Assembly: GCA_015501605.1 (NCBI GenBank)
Contig: JADNRZ010000002.1
Coordinates: 2,356,001-2,420,000, forward strand
Direction of reading: 5' to 3'
DNA: 64,000 nucleotides
Source of the DNA: Panaeolus papilionaceus
Lineage: Eukaryota > Basidiomycota > Agaricomycetes > Agaricales
Below are positions 1 through 11,290 of the stretch, piece by piece. Each line of letters opens with the position of its first letter. The first letter of the stretch is position 1. A program made the translations under genes and the position numbers. The notes beneath the pieces were generated by a model. The model made no database searches and was not told the origin of the DNA. It was given only the letters and a program-made list of their open reading frames with translations.

Positions 1-1707
1 TTAGATGTTGAAATCGACATCTACGAGCGCTCTTCTTATATAGGCGGTCGTAAGTATCCTTGTTCATGTTTCAGGTTCATTGTTTTCATCCAAGCACAGG
101 TAGCACCATAGTGCACCCCTACAACGATACCTCTCTACCTGAGTTGGAGCTTGGTGCATCTATTTTTGTCCAAGTAAATAAAAACCTCTGGAGGGCCTCG
201 GACGAATTCAACTTGACCAGAAGAGACTTCAAAGACCAAAGTTATCAGACAGGGATTTGGGATGGCGAACAAATGCTGGTCGCGGTGGGTATTCTTTGCG
301 TTTCTCATCACAACCACGCGACTTAGGCAACATTTTAGTTCTCTGGAGGTTGGTGGGATACAGCCAAATTACTCTGGAGATATGGTTTCCTCTCCCCTCA
401 ACGCACTTCTTCTGTGTATGTGGAACATCCCTCCACTTCCATTTGTTAGTCTGACCTCAAAATAGCGTCCAGAACATGATTAAGCGCTTCCTCAACCTCT
501 ACCAACCGGACGCACCAAAGTGGGACAACATTGCAGACCTTGCACAGGCATTTGAATGGACCCAATTGATCAATTCCACAACCGCCGATTTCCTCGTCGC
601 CCAGGGTGTATCTGAAAAATACGTTACCGAGGTGGTCGAAGCAGCCACACGTGTTAATTATGGACAGGTATGGTTTCGCGCCAAGAACCGTTTTAGTTAT
701 TTGTTGATCTCATTTTTCAACTAGAATGTGAATTATATCCATGCGCTCGAAGGCGCCTGCTCCATGGCCGCTACAGGGGCAACCGGTATCGCAGGAGGCA
801 ATTTCCAGATTTTTGAAAACTTTGTAAATCGCTCCGGTGCAAATGTCCTGCTGGACACTACTGTGAGTTACCGTTTTATTGCCTTTTCTCAATGTACAAC
901 TTAAAATGTGCTTGTATGCCGCAGGTCAAAAGCATAACCCCTAAAACCGGCCCCTCCCATCACTGGACTCTCCAAAGTGATCGCGGCTCGGTTGACTATC
1001 AAGCTGTCGTGCTCGCAGCTCCGTTCCATTCCACCGGCATCGTAGCTCCCAATGCCATCTCCGAGCAAATCCCCGAACAACCTTATGTGCACCTTCACGT
1101 CACCCTCGTCTCTACTACTTCGCCCACGGCCAACCCAGCATACTTTGGCCTCCCTTCTGATGCCATCGTTCCCCGTATGTTGCTGACAACCTACCAAGGT
1201 GCTCGCGAGGGTCGCTCCAAGCCTGAATTCAATTCGCTTTCATATCACGGTGAAGTGAGGGAAGGAGAATGGGCTGTCAAGATTTTTTCTGATCATGAAT
1301 TGAGTGACGAATGGCTCTCCGATATGTTCCTTGGCCAAGTTGGATGGGTGCACCGCAAGGTGTGGGATGCTTATCCCAAGCTTCCTCCTACAACTACATT
1401 CCCCCCTGTCAAGCTCGACAAGGGGCTCTACTATGTCAACGCGTTTGAACCGTGAGTTTTACTATTCTATTATCCTAATCGCGTTCTGACCATCCGTGCC
1501 AGTTTCATCTCCACCATGGAAACCGAGACTATTGCTGCCCGAAATGTTGTTGACCTCCTGTTGAATGACGAATTTGACTCTAGCATTTGTGGACACAAGA
1601 TCGCTGCAACTGCTGAGGTGCCAGCCGACGGTGCACAACAACCCTTCACGGTACCTCAAGCGTCTGCCTCAGCAGATGGTGACTTTGTGCTTGGATGGGA
1701 CTGCTAG
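1..1707 (+). CDS. Prenylcysteine oxidase (prenylcysteine lyase), 5' end outside the window
   Basis: FAD-dependent thioether oxidase that breaks down farnesyl- and geranylgeranyl-cysteine released from prenylated proteins, normally in a vacuolar or lysosomal compartment. The window opens inside the Rossmann region (VEIDIYERSSYIGGR, the end of the FAD-binding fold with its acidic ribose-binding residue and GGR). Further exons carry WDGEQM, then the family core with VNYGQ, HALEGACSMA and GATGIAGGNFQIF, and the C-terminal prenylcysteine lyase domain (about 920-1450) with VLAAPFHSTG. Introns interrupt near 53, 290, 665-725, 863-925 and 1452-1500. The last exon ends in a TAG at 1705. The N-terminus and any signal peptide are not visible. 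It is convergent with the ammonium transporter. A general amine-oxidase relative is less likely because the lyase domain is recognisable. Confidence 0.85.
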
Positions 1708-1887
1708 TTCCCTAGGACCGCTTCATTTACTTATATTCGAATGTCGGATGATGCTTTGCTGGTTTGGTGAATATACCACTTCAATATAATGACAACAACG
1801 TAGTTTTTCTGTTCAACACGAAAGGTTTTTAAGATTGATAAATTAGTATGGCACATATATTCAAGCAAAGATATAAAAGACATTATA

Positions 1888-1917
1888 AACACAACAACAA
1901 CAACAACAACAACAACA
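1888..1917. repeat. (AAC)n trinucleotide microsatellite
   Basis: About ten tandem AAC units lie in the 3' spacer between two convergent genes. It is non-coding here and probably length-variable between strains. Confidence 0.9.
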
Positions 1918-2000
1918 GAGTACTGTGAACGGGTAACGTGCCAATAACAGATCCGTGTAAATGGAAGGTAAGAAGAGGTAGACCACTGAAAGGGCGATTT

Positions 2001-3792
2001 TTATGACGCAGGTGCAGGGGGTGGCGTCGAGCTTCTCGCTGTAGTAGGGGTTGTATCACCTTCTTCGGGCTTTTCCTTGATCGCATCCAGTTGGGGCTCC
2101 GGTTGCTTGTTGGCCTCCGTCTTCCTGGGGTAAGGAGGGAAACCGAATGTTGAAGTATCCGCAACATCACGGCGCAATTCGATATAGTCACTGGCAAACT
2201 CTCCGATCTGCGAGAAAAGGATGAGTAACTGTTTATATTTACCAAGGAAGGGACAATGCTAACCTCAGTTTCATCCATACCCAGACGTTCTCCTTCTGGC
2301 GTACTTCTGAGTTGGAGTCCAGGGATAAGATCAACACCCTTTGCTACGACAGCGGTCATGACAAATGTATAGGCGCAAGTGGCGACGACAAAAGCAAATT
2401 GAATGTAAAGTTGCTTCCAGTGGTGGTCCACCCACCCGCCGGGAATGCCAATATTAACACCGTCCGACGCGATGATGGTTTCTGATGCAAAGAATGCGTT
2501 CATGAGCAGGCCGACGATACCACCGACAGCATGCTCAGCGAACAGATCGAGGGCATCGTCAATACCAAGCATGAACTTGACTGTCGAAAAAATGGCTGTG
2601 AGTTTCAGACCGCGTCTCATTAGTGAATAGCATACCTTTTGTGGCAAAGTTACACAGGGCACCTGAAAGGATACCTGTGATGACTGAAGCCCAGGGTTTG
2701 ATGAATCCTGATGAAGGGGTTGCGGCGACAAGTCCTGCAATAGTTCCTGAACAGAAGCCGACCATGGACCATCTCTTCTCATAACGGAAATCGAGGGCAC
2801 ACCAAGTCATCCCTGCAAAGGCAGCTGCGACCATGGTGTTCCAAATTGCGAAAATAGCGCGAAGATTAGCTCCAAAGGCACTTCCACCGTTGAAACCAAT
2901 CCAGCCAAACCAAAGCATGAAAGCTTAAAATAGAAGATTAGATCGATTATAGCTTAAATAGGCTATGACGCTTACTGCCGAGGCCAACTAACGAAACATT
3001 GTGGGGTCTGAAGTTGAGAAGTTCTCGTTCATGCCTGCGTCCGAGAACCCAGGAAAAAGCGAGACCACCAACGCCGCTACCAATTTCTACTGGACCACCA
3101 CCTGCAAAGTCGAGGACGCCCCATTTAAAGGCCCAACCGTGTGTACTCCAAATCCAGCATGCAAGGGGACAATAGACGATAGTCATCCAACAGAAAATGA
3201 AGACCATGGCAGGAAGTACACGGCCTCGCTCTGCTAGACCACCCATCAAGATACCAGCGGTTACGCAGGCAAACTCCATCTGGAAAAAGCTGTAGAGTAT
3301 TTCTGGGACCAGGGGTGAACCAGGGGAGGGCTCTGCCTCGACAAGCATGAGACCGAAGCTTCGAAGGTTGCCGATGAAACCGTTGGTGGCTGTGGTAGAG
3401 AAGGCGAGGGAATAGCCCCAGAAATACCATTGGAAGATAACGACTGCATTAGCAGCGGCTACTGCCCAGATAAGTGAAACTATTGAGAGGTGAGAATGTG
3501 GAATTTTTAAACATTTAATTGAAGTACGCACGAGCGCTTTTTCTTCTTGATAAGCCTGAGTAAAGGAAGGCTAAGATAGGTCGATAAGGGTTGAGTCAAT
3601 ATGAGAGAGATGTGATCAGAGGTGATTGGCATACCAAGACCTGGCACCATGAAGAATACCATGGCACCTGCGACGATAATGAAGGACAAATCTCCTCTGT
3701 CATACCTAAATTTTTTCTTGTGAATAATCTATTGAGAAAAAAAAAGAGAAAATGTAGATGAAGACATACGTAGGCATGTCACCTGGAAACAT
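2001..3792 (-). CDS. Ammonium transporter, Amt/Mep family (Mep2-like)
   Basis: Plasma-membrane channel-like transporter for ammonium uptake. Spliced exons give GDMPTYDRGDLSF, MVFFMVPGLG, LYSGLSRRKSAL, FQWYFWGYSLAFS, GGGPVEIGSGVGGLAFSW, HNVSLVGLG, WFGWIGFNGGSAFGAN and AEHAVGGIVG, the family signatures in order through about eleven membrane helices. A hydrophilic Pro/Thr-rich cytoplasmic tail follows. Both pore histidines are present (in HNVSL and AEHAV). Yeast Mep1 and Mep3 have glutamate at the first position, so this is the high-affinity Mep2 type by that criterion; a sensor role would be inference. Exon 1 is only 23 bases and exon 3 about 39 bases (start ATG at 3792). The upstream region shared with LIP2 is dense in GATA sites, suggesting nitrogen regulation. 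The protein continues over the intron near 2585-2635. Confidence 0.95.
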
Positions 3793-3795
3793 CGT

Positions 3796-3963
3796 GATAG
3801 ATAATGATTAAAAATGCTGTAAAAAGATAGAAAAAAAAGAGACATACGTCGACTGTGAAGCGTAGACATTGATAACATTGTGGAATAACATTTTGTGGGA
3901 TGTTTGTGGTATAAATAGTTTGAGATGTTGGTCTTATCTTGTAAAGTACACCATTGGACGATA
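3796..3963. promoter_or_regulatory. Cluster of six HGATAR (GATA-factor) sites between the ammonium transporter and LIP2
   Basis: Sites with core GATA at 3796, 3800, 3826, 3871 and 3960, and a reverse-strand core at 3935-3938, all match HGATAR. The spacer of 225 bases is the divergent promoter of the ammonium transporter (start 3792) and LIP2 (start 4018). Fungal nitrogen regulators of the AreA/Nit2/Gln3 type bind this motif, and clustering upstream of ammonium transporter genes is typical of nitrogen-derepressed control. Sites nearest 3796 may lie within the transporter's 5' leader. Confidence 0.6.
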
Positions 3964-4017
3964 ACAGACGAAGCACATGTCTAGTTTAATTGAGAAAAGT
4001 ATTGTTGACTTGTATTT

Positions 4018-4809
4018 ATGTCGAATCTTGTTCCAGTCTACTATCACGTCTTCGCTAAGCCTGTCCCTTATTTGTTAGCTTCGGCTGCTCAGGACGCTAT
4101 TCATCGAATTCAACTTAATTCAAGAAATAAAAACAATAATTCCAATGATATTCTTCTTTTATTAGAGCATCGTCCAACTTATACTGCTGGTCGTAGGCAG
4201 TTAGAGGAGGAGCTCTCTCAAGATCGAACTCGGCTCCAAAGACTCGGAGCAGATTTCGTCTCCGCCTCTCGTGGTGGCCAGCTCACGTACCATGGTCCCG
4301 GTCAAATTGTCGGATATCCTTTAATCGACCTCTCCACATATACCCCAACCATGGGCGCTAGGGACTACGTTTGTCGTATTCAAAAGCTTTTACAAGCATA
4401 TTTACGCGAATCCCACGACATTCCCTACTCACCATCCGAACACACCGGTGTTTTTCTCGATCCCCACACAAAAATTGCCAGCATTGGTGTTCAAATTCGC
4501 CACCGTTTGACATCCCATGGTTTCGCCATCAACGTAACTTCAGAACCCTTACCTTGGTTCAACCAGATAGTGGCGTGTGGTCTCGACAACGTCAAGGCTG
4601 GTTCGATACAGTCTTGTCTCAACAACCCAACAACCGTCGCAGCTGAGCATCGCAACATTATTCATCACTTCGGAGAGGCTTTCGGCCGCGATATGCTTCC
4701 GTTCAACCCCACAGTGCATTCCGAAATCGGACAGATCGTTGCAAAATTGGAACGTAGTGCGGAGGAGGCGGATACCTGGCCTACTTCCCCAGACTCTCTT
4801 GAACCCTGA
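4018..4809 (+). CDS. LIP2: Mitochondrial octanoyl (lipoyl) transferase, LipB/LIP2 family
   Basis: Transfers octanoate from acyl-carrier protein to the lipoyl domains of H protein and 2-oxoacid dehydrogenases in the mitochondrial matrix, the first step of protein lipoylation. It is an intronless 263-residue protein, in the usual fungal size range. Family motifs run in order: LLLEHRPTYTAGRR, RGGQLTYHGPGQIVGYPL, the catalytic-lysine segment KIASIGVQIR, HGFAINV, and the catalytic-cysteine segment VACGLDNVKAGS. The start is the first ATG after a short AT-rich divergent promoter shared with the ammonium transporter. The first 20 residues are weakly basic, so the targeting peptide is short or atypical. 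It is convergent with ATP11. Confidence 0.95.
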   Translation: MSNLVPVYYHVFAKPVPYLLASAAQDAIHRIQLNSRNKNNNSNDILLLLEHRPTYTAGRRQLEEELSQDRTRLQRLGADFVSASRGGQLTYHGPGQIVGYPLIDLSTYTPTMGARDYVCRIQKLLQAYLRESHDIPYSPSEHTGVFLDPHTKIASIGVQIRHRLTSHGFAINVTSEPLPWFNQIVACGLDNVKAGSIQSCLNNPTTVAAEHRNIIHHFGEAFGRDMLPFNPTVHSEIGQIVAKLERSAEEADTWPTSPDSLEP

Positions 4810-4953
4810 TGATACTGCCTGCCTGGACTCTATCGATGTTACTTATCTCTGACACGTGTCCTGCATACTTTATTGACATGTAGATGGATATTAACAGTCT
4901 AATTATAAACTCTTGGCAATACAGATACTCCATGAAGCCTTGAACGGAAATTA

Positions 4954-6171
4954 TTACCTTATAGGGTTCGAAGTATCTGACAACTTGATGAGTTCTTCCC
5001 ATTTGAACTCCTCCGGTTTTTCGTGGAATGTGCGGAGCAATGACATAGCGTCTACGTGCTCCTGCTTCGAATTGTCCAGCGTCCAAAGGTAGAACTGCTG
5101 CAAAGATAATAGCAGTGATTGTGCGTCCTGTTGGCTGAGAAGGAACCTGTCTGAATGATCGACCGCAGAAGCCGATGCTGAAGACGGTGTAATTTCTCCC
5201 CGGAGAAGTACGACCCCGTGCGTAGTCACAAGGTCTGTGTACAGTGTTAGAATAAGGTACGGTGTGGCAAAACTACCACGTCGTTTATATTCGTCCAATG
5301 GCGTGAAAATCACAGTGGATATCCGCGGATTAGAGCCTGTCGAGGTGCTGGGCTTGACGAAGGGGTCTTCTTCAGCAGAAGGAACGACAGGGGGGGGATG
5401 GAAGTCCCACTGAAGGTAGAAGAACTCGTGTGATGTTTTTTCTTCTCCTGTTGTCGCGTCTTTCTGTGTTCGTGCGATAGGTACGACAAACGACCGATAT
5501 TTGTTGCCGGTTTCCCCTAGCTTGTTATACACATCCAAGGGAATAGTAGCGCAAACATATCCCCTTCCTGTTCCACCAGACCGAGAGGTATGATACGCTA
5601 CCCAGAGTGCTGATACTTGGTCGGCTGTGTGAGGTGTCGACAGGATACGGGGCAGATTCAGGAAGCTAGATAATGGCTATGTGCACTGTTCAACAAACCG
5701 ACTTTGGGTTAAAAACGTGTCGGACATACCTTGTAAGGTGCTGCGTCCTTCCGTTCCCATTTCGGCGCCGTTTTCGAAGTAGACGAATTCGGGGATGACG
5801 ACGACGACGACTGTGTAGATGTGTCAACTGACTGCTGAGGCTTGAGAGTGCTCTTTAGTTTCTCTGCCTCCTCTGCTCTTCGTTTCGCTTCTTCTTCCTT
5901 CGCCTTCTCCAGAAGTTCATTGACGCTCACGCCTCGTCTATAAATTCCAATTCCAATTTCAGCGTCGGAAAAAGAACGCGGCACATGGACAAAATTCTCA
6001 CTCTTTCGCAAGTTGCTCCAGCTTCTGAGCATACCTTGATTTTGTTGATTTTGTTCCAGCAGTAGATAGCAAGCGGAGAGGTAATACAGTAGAACGACGT
6101 ATTGCTACTGCACGTGTCAGCCTTGCAAGACGCGGTGTAACATTGAGCAACTTGGCCGATACCGACAACAT
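4954..6171 (-). CDS. ATP11: Mitochondrial F1-ATPase assembly factor ATP11
   Basis: Matrix chaperone that binds unassembled F1 beta subunits and delivers them to the alpha/beta hexamer of ATP synthase. The N-terminal 45 residues are rich in Arg, Leu, Ser and Thr with no acidic residues, a clear targeting sequence. A charged coiled region (VNELLEKAKEEEAKRRAEEA), a Ser-rich linker and the ATP11 domain follow: PLSSFLNLPRIL, VSALWVAYHTSR, SHEFFYLQWDFH, TPYLILTLYTDL and QQFYLWTLD. Three exons are joined: donor GTGAGA near 6000, acceptor near 5942, and an intron from about 5729 to 5675. The ATG at 6171 is preferred because upstream in-frame codons lack an ATG. It is convergent with LIP2, which also serves mitochondrial energy metabolism. 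Confidence 0.9.
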
Positions 6172-6760
6172 TTTGTTTTTAAGCAATGGATCAGCGATTC
6201 AGCGTCAACTTGCATCCGCTCCCCACCAGCGCGTCCAGTCCAGCGGCAATATCCGAGGTTAACGGTACTGGCGGTCCGGTGGTGCTACCATCCTTTGGAA
6301 TCCTGGGTCCAACGATGTGCTAGGTGCCTTGCTTGAAGTTATAGCTTTGCACGATAACGAGGGTTTCAACCGAACAAAGTCCTTTATCTTAGAAAGTCAC
6401 ATATAGTTTGACGCATTCCTCCGACCTCAATCCAATGACCAGAGCACCAGGCACGTCAGGGTCCACACACGATAAGGTGTGAGTATCACTTCCATCACCA
6501 GAGTTGGTATCTTTGCAAGTACATTGGATAGAAATTTGTTTATTGTAAACTATTAAGGTATATACTATAGGCCTTCTGCAAGTGTTGGCATTTTACAGAT
6601 CTAACTACACACAGTTATCGGTGCTGACTCGGCAAGAACAACGAAAAGGCCATCCATGTATGACGACGCTCCATACTTCGTTATCTGTATGTGTCCGCCA
6701 CCCTTGCGCCACCCCATACAGATTTAAATCGAATGTGCCTACGAAGGCCACAACGATCGA
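6172..6760. other. 589-base spacer holding only short unassigned open frames
   Basis: The region lies between the 3' end of the ABCD transporter and the 5' end of ATP11, so it should contain the ATP11 promoter. A plus-strand ATG at 6186 opens 45 codons, and a possible 63-base intron would lead into a second short exon ending near 6405. The minus strand also has open stretches of about 40 codons between 6190 and 6330. None matches a family I know. It could be a small gene, a gene relic or promoter sequence. Confidence 0.4.
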
Positions 6761-9587
6761 TCAAGTAGTAAGGGACTTGAGCTCCGCCAATCTCGCTTTC
6801 ATTTTCGGCCTAAACGTCGAGATAATAAATCAAACACCTGACGACGAATGTTTAAAAGTTCGGACTTACACTTCCAGCAACTTGGTTTCCAGGCTCTGTT
6901 TCTCCTCCTGAAGAGCCAGGCGCTTCTCGGCGTCAAGTTTTGTGCTGATGAAATTTTACATCAGATGAAGGACTGTTACCACAAGCATTCGGACTTACAA
7001 AACATATCCGCCCTGGCCGTCGTAGTGAAGGATAAGGTGATGATATTTCCACAAAGAGGGGCGATGAGAGACAGTGAGGAGGGTAATTCCAAGCTGAGTG
7101 GCGTGGTCCATCATCATTCCTTCCACGTCTGCAGGAACGAGAGATGTGGCCTCATCCAACACAGCGTACTGCAGCCATGTCAGTTGTCTTTTCATGTCTA
7201 CGGAAAAGCCTTGTTCACCTTCGGATTATGGTAGAAGAGTCGTGCCCAGGCAATCTTTTGCTGATCACCACCGCTAAGCGCTTCCCTCCACTCTTTCAAT
7301 ACATCCCATCCGCCTTCGCGTTCGATAATAGACTCCATGCGGACGACAGCGAGAATCTTCATCAGGTCGTCGTCGGAGATGCCTCGCGCCTCCATGTCTG
7401 CTTTGCAATGTGGGTAGATGACTTGATCTCGGAGTGTACCGAGGGAGAGATAGGGTCGCTGGGGGATCAAGATAAATTGAGACGCAACCGGCTTGTGAAC
7501 AACCCCGCCATAAACGGGCCACAGGCCTCCTAGAATGCGAAAGAGTGAAGATTTACCACAACCGTTGGGGCCAACGATCAACAAGTGTTGCTGTGAATGC
7601 TGTCAGTCGACTTGAGGACACGATGGAGGGGAAAGGCCTTACACCGCGTTTGATGTGGAAGCTCAGGCTTCGAATGAGAATGTCACCGTTGGGAGTGACG
7701 ATAGGGACGTTCTCGAAACGAATGTCCTCTGATTCTACGATTTGACCTCGACCTTGGAGGACTACAGGGTAGCTGTTTAGTCAATGTACAACTGTAGGGA
7801 TAAGATTAGGTACTTACTGATGGCATTTTCCTCCTTCTTTGCGCTGTTTACCAGAGCCTTGTCGAACTTGCCGCTGCGGATATCCTTCATTGTGTCGAGG
7901 AGTTGAGAGACACGAGCTGTGTAGCCAGCCAATTCTGACAGGTCCTTGTAGGAGTACATGACTCGGCCAAATGCATCTGCGATTAGGAGTTAGCCTTTGA
8001 ATGTATCGAGACCACTTTTGCATACCAGAGGACGACAACAAAAGACGCCTGTTGGTGACAAAACCTAAAATGGAGTACGTTAAGTGACTGCGGTTATCCG
8101 ATATAAGGGAGATCCACCTTCAGTTCGTCCTCCAAGATCAAGGATTGCTACCCCAGGAATCTTAACGAATGCGGGAATCGCACACAGTACTAGCTAAAAA
8201 ACGATAAGTGAAATCGGTGAATCACAGAGGGTAAATGACATACACCGAAGGACCCCCACAGCCATTTGATGATACCTTCCTCAACGCATCCAAACCACCA
8301 TCGCCTCTCCAACACAGTGTTCTCGTGCTCAATCAATGCAGCATACTCTCTCTCAATCAACATCTTCTCTGTCGCTTCCCCTTTCATAAAGCCAATCTCC
8401 TCAGCAAACTCGACTAGTCGTGAATGGGCGTGACGCAAAGTCCCTGCCATCTGGGCTGAAAGGGCGGTGTACATTCCAAATGGAGGCGTCATGTAACGGA
8501 CTAGGGCGGGAACCATTAGATCGAGGAGAAGGTAGATGAATGTATGAGAGTAGGGACGTACGAAGAAGCGCAGACCCTTGGACGAGGAATGTCAGAATAA
8601 AGACACCCTCTGCACCGACATTCTGTGAAAGTTGATAATTGTAAAGGATGACGTCGAGGACAGGCTTTGCGAGGTTAGAATAAATGGCAGCCAGATGTGT
8701 AGAAAATCGTTGGATGTCGTGAGTAATCATTCTAGACGGACGGGTTAATATATCTTATCAACAATTGTGAGGGTTGGGACTTACTGGTCAGCATTCTTGA
8801 TTCTGTCATCAAGATTTGCTACAGAATGAAATAAGTACTTGGCTCTTTTGACGGAGGTCTGAACGAACCAAGTTTATAATAGATTTTGCCGTCAGCGCTA
8901 CCGGACTCATCCCCGAGATATTGGTCCATGACGGCACGGGTAAGTCGGGTGCGATAAGCTATGGCAAGCTTATTTTGGATGTAGGTCAGCCAGCTGTTTG
9001 TCCAAGTAGCTGGAATTGCGACGATGAGCCAACGCATGATGTTCCAGAAGAATTCCAGGGGTCGTGCCCGCACGAGACTTGCAACGATTCTGCGGACCTT
9101 GATTAGCTTTTTGCTAATAGATGTGAAGCTCCGAATACATACTTTCCGTCGAGGGCAGCGACATATAGAGATATGGCGGTCCGGAAGACCAGCAAGCTGG
9201 AATGAGTGAGAAGGAGTAGTGCTTCTTTGGATCGTAGTCCGGGGATGACGATCTTCAAGATATTTTTCAACCTTTGAAAGAAAACACCGTCGACCTAATT
9301 TACGATGAGCGACGTGAAATGTGACTGAATTGAGAGAAAATTAGACATACTGCTACACGTTCCGACTTGCCTGAATCTGGCGTGCCCTTCTTGCGTTTTG
9401 AAGATTTCGATGAACCCCCTGGAGAACCCAAAAATAAGCCAGCACACAAGGTACCCAAAGCATAGAAGACGAAAGATATGTTGAGGATGCGTTGAATGAG
9501 GGGCCTATGCTTAGAATAAACCTGGAATAAGTGTGCTAGCTTTTCGTTAGTCTCTTTGGAGAGACGGAGGGTTGATAAAGCAGCCAT
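6761..9587 (-). CDS. Peroxisomal fatty-acid ABC half-transporter, ABCD (ALD/Pxa) family
   Basis: Half-transporter that dimerises in the peroxisomal membrane and imports very-long- and long-chain acyl-CoA for beta-oxidation. The N-terminus has a membrane segment ([17 protein letters not shown]) and a basic loop, followed by the ABC_membrane_2 domain ([55 protein letters not shown]). The single nucleotide-binding domain has Walker [10 protein letters not shown], the Q-loop [15 protein letters not shown], signature ALSGGDQQ, Walker [10 protein letters not shown] and switch histidine TVSHR. A coiled C-terminus ends [11 protein letters not shown] with stop at 6761. There are many introns, including short exons near 6900 and 6790. 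Whether it is the Pxa1 or Pxa2 orthologue cannot be settled by eye. It is divergent from UPS1. Confidence 0.93.
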
Positions 9588-10090
9588 CCTCCAAAGACTA
9601 TACGATAGTCGTGGCAGAGGAAAAGAAAGATGGATGAGTTGTTAGAGACTTGCTAAACACAAGATCATGGGTCGTGGCCATGTGATTAACACTTGTCCCG
9701 CTAAACTGTTAGAAAAATACCTTTTCTTTTCTTAAAAAAAAATTGAAGAGGGAGAGAGAAAAAAAAAACAATGATACTAATTCCTTTCATTCAATGTTTT
9801 TGATAAAATAAAATAAAATAATTCAAGTATGCTGTGATCATGATAGTAATGTGGAGAGAAAGATGCTCCTCTGTGTAATGAAGTGCGGGGTTTCTGCTGA
9901 CTAATGGCAAGGGTGAAGACATTTGACGCCACTGCCGGCCCTTTCTTTCTGTGTGTATTTCCACCAATTACCATTTCTCTTTTTTACTTTTTCTTTCTTC
10001 ATCTCTTAATATCTCCCACTGGAACTGTCGTGATTCGATACAAACCAGCGCCTATCGCGCCTTTTAACTTGACCTCCCGTCTCGCGGGCC
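9588..10090. promoter_or_regulatory. Divergent promoter between the ABCD transporter and UPS1
   Basis: This 503-base gene-free spacer holds a poly(A) stretch near 9750, a short (AAAAT)n repeat at about 9803-9822 and a pyrimidine-rich run at about 9940-10010, just ahead of the UPS1 ATG. Pyrimidine runs before the start are common near fungal transcription starts. I see no TATA box I would trust. Confidence 0.45.
9803..9822. repeat. Short (AAAAT)n tandem repeat
   Basis: About four units of a five-base A/T repeat lie in the ABCD/UPS1 divergent spacer. It is a low-complexity element with no evident function. Confidence 0.7.
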
Positions 10091-10920
10091 ATGCGATTCT
10101 TCTCCCAGTCGTTTACTTATGAGTAAGTTTTTACCATCTCTATCCCATTACTCCTTTACTTATTCATTTATTACTTAGCGATTCATGGCCAATTGTAACA
10201 TTGGCCTTTTTTCTTCGTTATCCTAACCCATATGCTGCCCATGTTGTATCTTGCGACGTCATTTCTCGCGAACAAACATCTTCCGGTTCTCTGGTCACCA
10301 CTCGTCTGATTCTCAAAAAAGGTGCTATGCCTAGATGGTTTCCCAAAGGAATCGTTTCAAGAGCAGAGTCTTGGGTTATTGAAGAAAGCGAGGTGGATCC
10401 TTTTGGCAAGGTTGTTCATTGTGTAACAAAGAATCTCGATCATGTCAAAGTTATGCAAGTCGAAGAGTCTGTTCGTTATTCTCAATTGCCCGAAGGGTAT
10501 GTCCTCTAGTTATTTACTTTTTACCCTTGATACATTCTTATTTTTAATCATTTTCCAGGAGAACACTTCAACAAACGGAGGCCAGAGTCATTTCGAGGTT
10601 TGGATGGGGTTTAACCAAACGCATCGAAAATCATGGCTTGAGCAAATTCAAGGCTAATTTGCAGCGTGTATGTCACACTCTCACCGCATTCTAGTCTTCA
10701 TGTTTACTAATCTCTCTTTCAGTCTCGTGAAGGAGTTAGCCTCATTCTTAGCCTTCTGCGCCAGTCTCGCCTTCAGCCCATGACTCTAGGCATTGAAAAT
10801 TCCCATGAACACGCTCTGATTCCGGCAAGCATGAAAAACGACGAAACCCCTCAAAAACCCAATACCACATGGTCAAGACTGAAGTCATGGTTCCATCCTC
10901 CCACCCCCACTCAATCCTAA
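10091..10920 (+). CDS. UPS1: PRELI/MSF1-domain lipid transfer protein UPS1
   Basis: Intermembrane-space protein that, with Mdm35, moves phosphatidic acid from the outer to the inner mitochondrial membrane for cardiolipin synthesis. After splicing it starts MRFFSQSFTYDDSW and carries FFLRYPNPYAAHVVSCD, TTRLILKKG, SWVIEESEVDPFG, TKNLDHVKVMQVEE and GWGLTKRIENHG. RYPNPY..HV, TRL.KK, NLDH and VEE are shared with yeast Ups1 rather than Ups2/3. Exon 1 is 32 bases (10091-10122) and the first intron is 56 bases; further introns lie at about 10499-10557 and 10669-10722. A Pro-rich tail ends WFHPPTPTQS. The PRELI domain lacks an N-terminal targeting peptide, as expected for Mdm35-dependent import. It is the paralogue of the gene at 26468. 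Confidence 0.9.
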
Positions 10921-11290
10921 GTAATACATTGCCTATATATATTGAATTAGGTATCTCCTGTCGTTGTATTGTCAATCGCTCTTTTGAACATTAGTAACTC
11001 CTAATTCATTGTATTTTATATGATTATATTCCACCCCCATAAACTGTTCCCTTCCGACACAAGTGCGCATACCATATTCTGGACCCTGAGGAGCCCTGAA
11101 GGTTTGGCGACAAGGATAAGACCCTTACTCAACAGTGTTGTAAGCGTCCTCCAAAACGGGACAAAATCAATGAGCATTAAGAGTCTATATTTACCAACGT
11201 GTTACTTTACCTTGATGACCACCACGAAAGTGAGATTCAACTCTCAAGCCATCTGCAGGACTCACACCAGTCAGAAACATCTGCTTGACA
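10921..11290. other. Spacer between UPS1 and RIC1
   Basis: 370 bases between tandem plus-strand genes. It contains the UPS1 3' region (AT-rich, about 10921-11040) and the RIC1 5' region. Several out-of-frame ATGs precede the RIC1 start, so the leader may be short. I see no other gene here. Confidence 0.5.

Noticed and set aside
1..1707. Apparent frameshifts in the prenylcysteine oxidase gene, suggesting a pseudogene
   Set aside because: All frame changes coincide with GT..AG introns of ordinary length and the joined protein is continuous.
1888..1917. CRISPR-like or satellite array
   Set aside because: The AAC run is a plain microsatellite; there are no spaced direct repeats, and the genome is eukaryotic.
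6172..6186. ATP11 start at 6186
   Set aside because: The codon is TTG, not ATG; the same reason excludes TTG or GTG starts at 25442 (ERG5), 54071 (DUF4203), 59528 (MIM2-like) and 62126 (PPR).
9904..10122. 72-codon plus-strand frame from ATG 9904 that overlaps the UPS1 start in another frame
   Set aside because: It is low-complexity and pyrimidine-driven (Phe/Leu/Pro), has no family features, and ends within UPS1 exon 1; it probably lies upstream of the transcription start.
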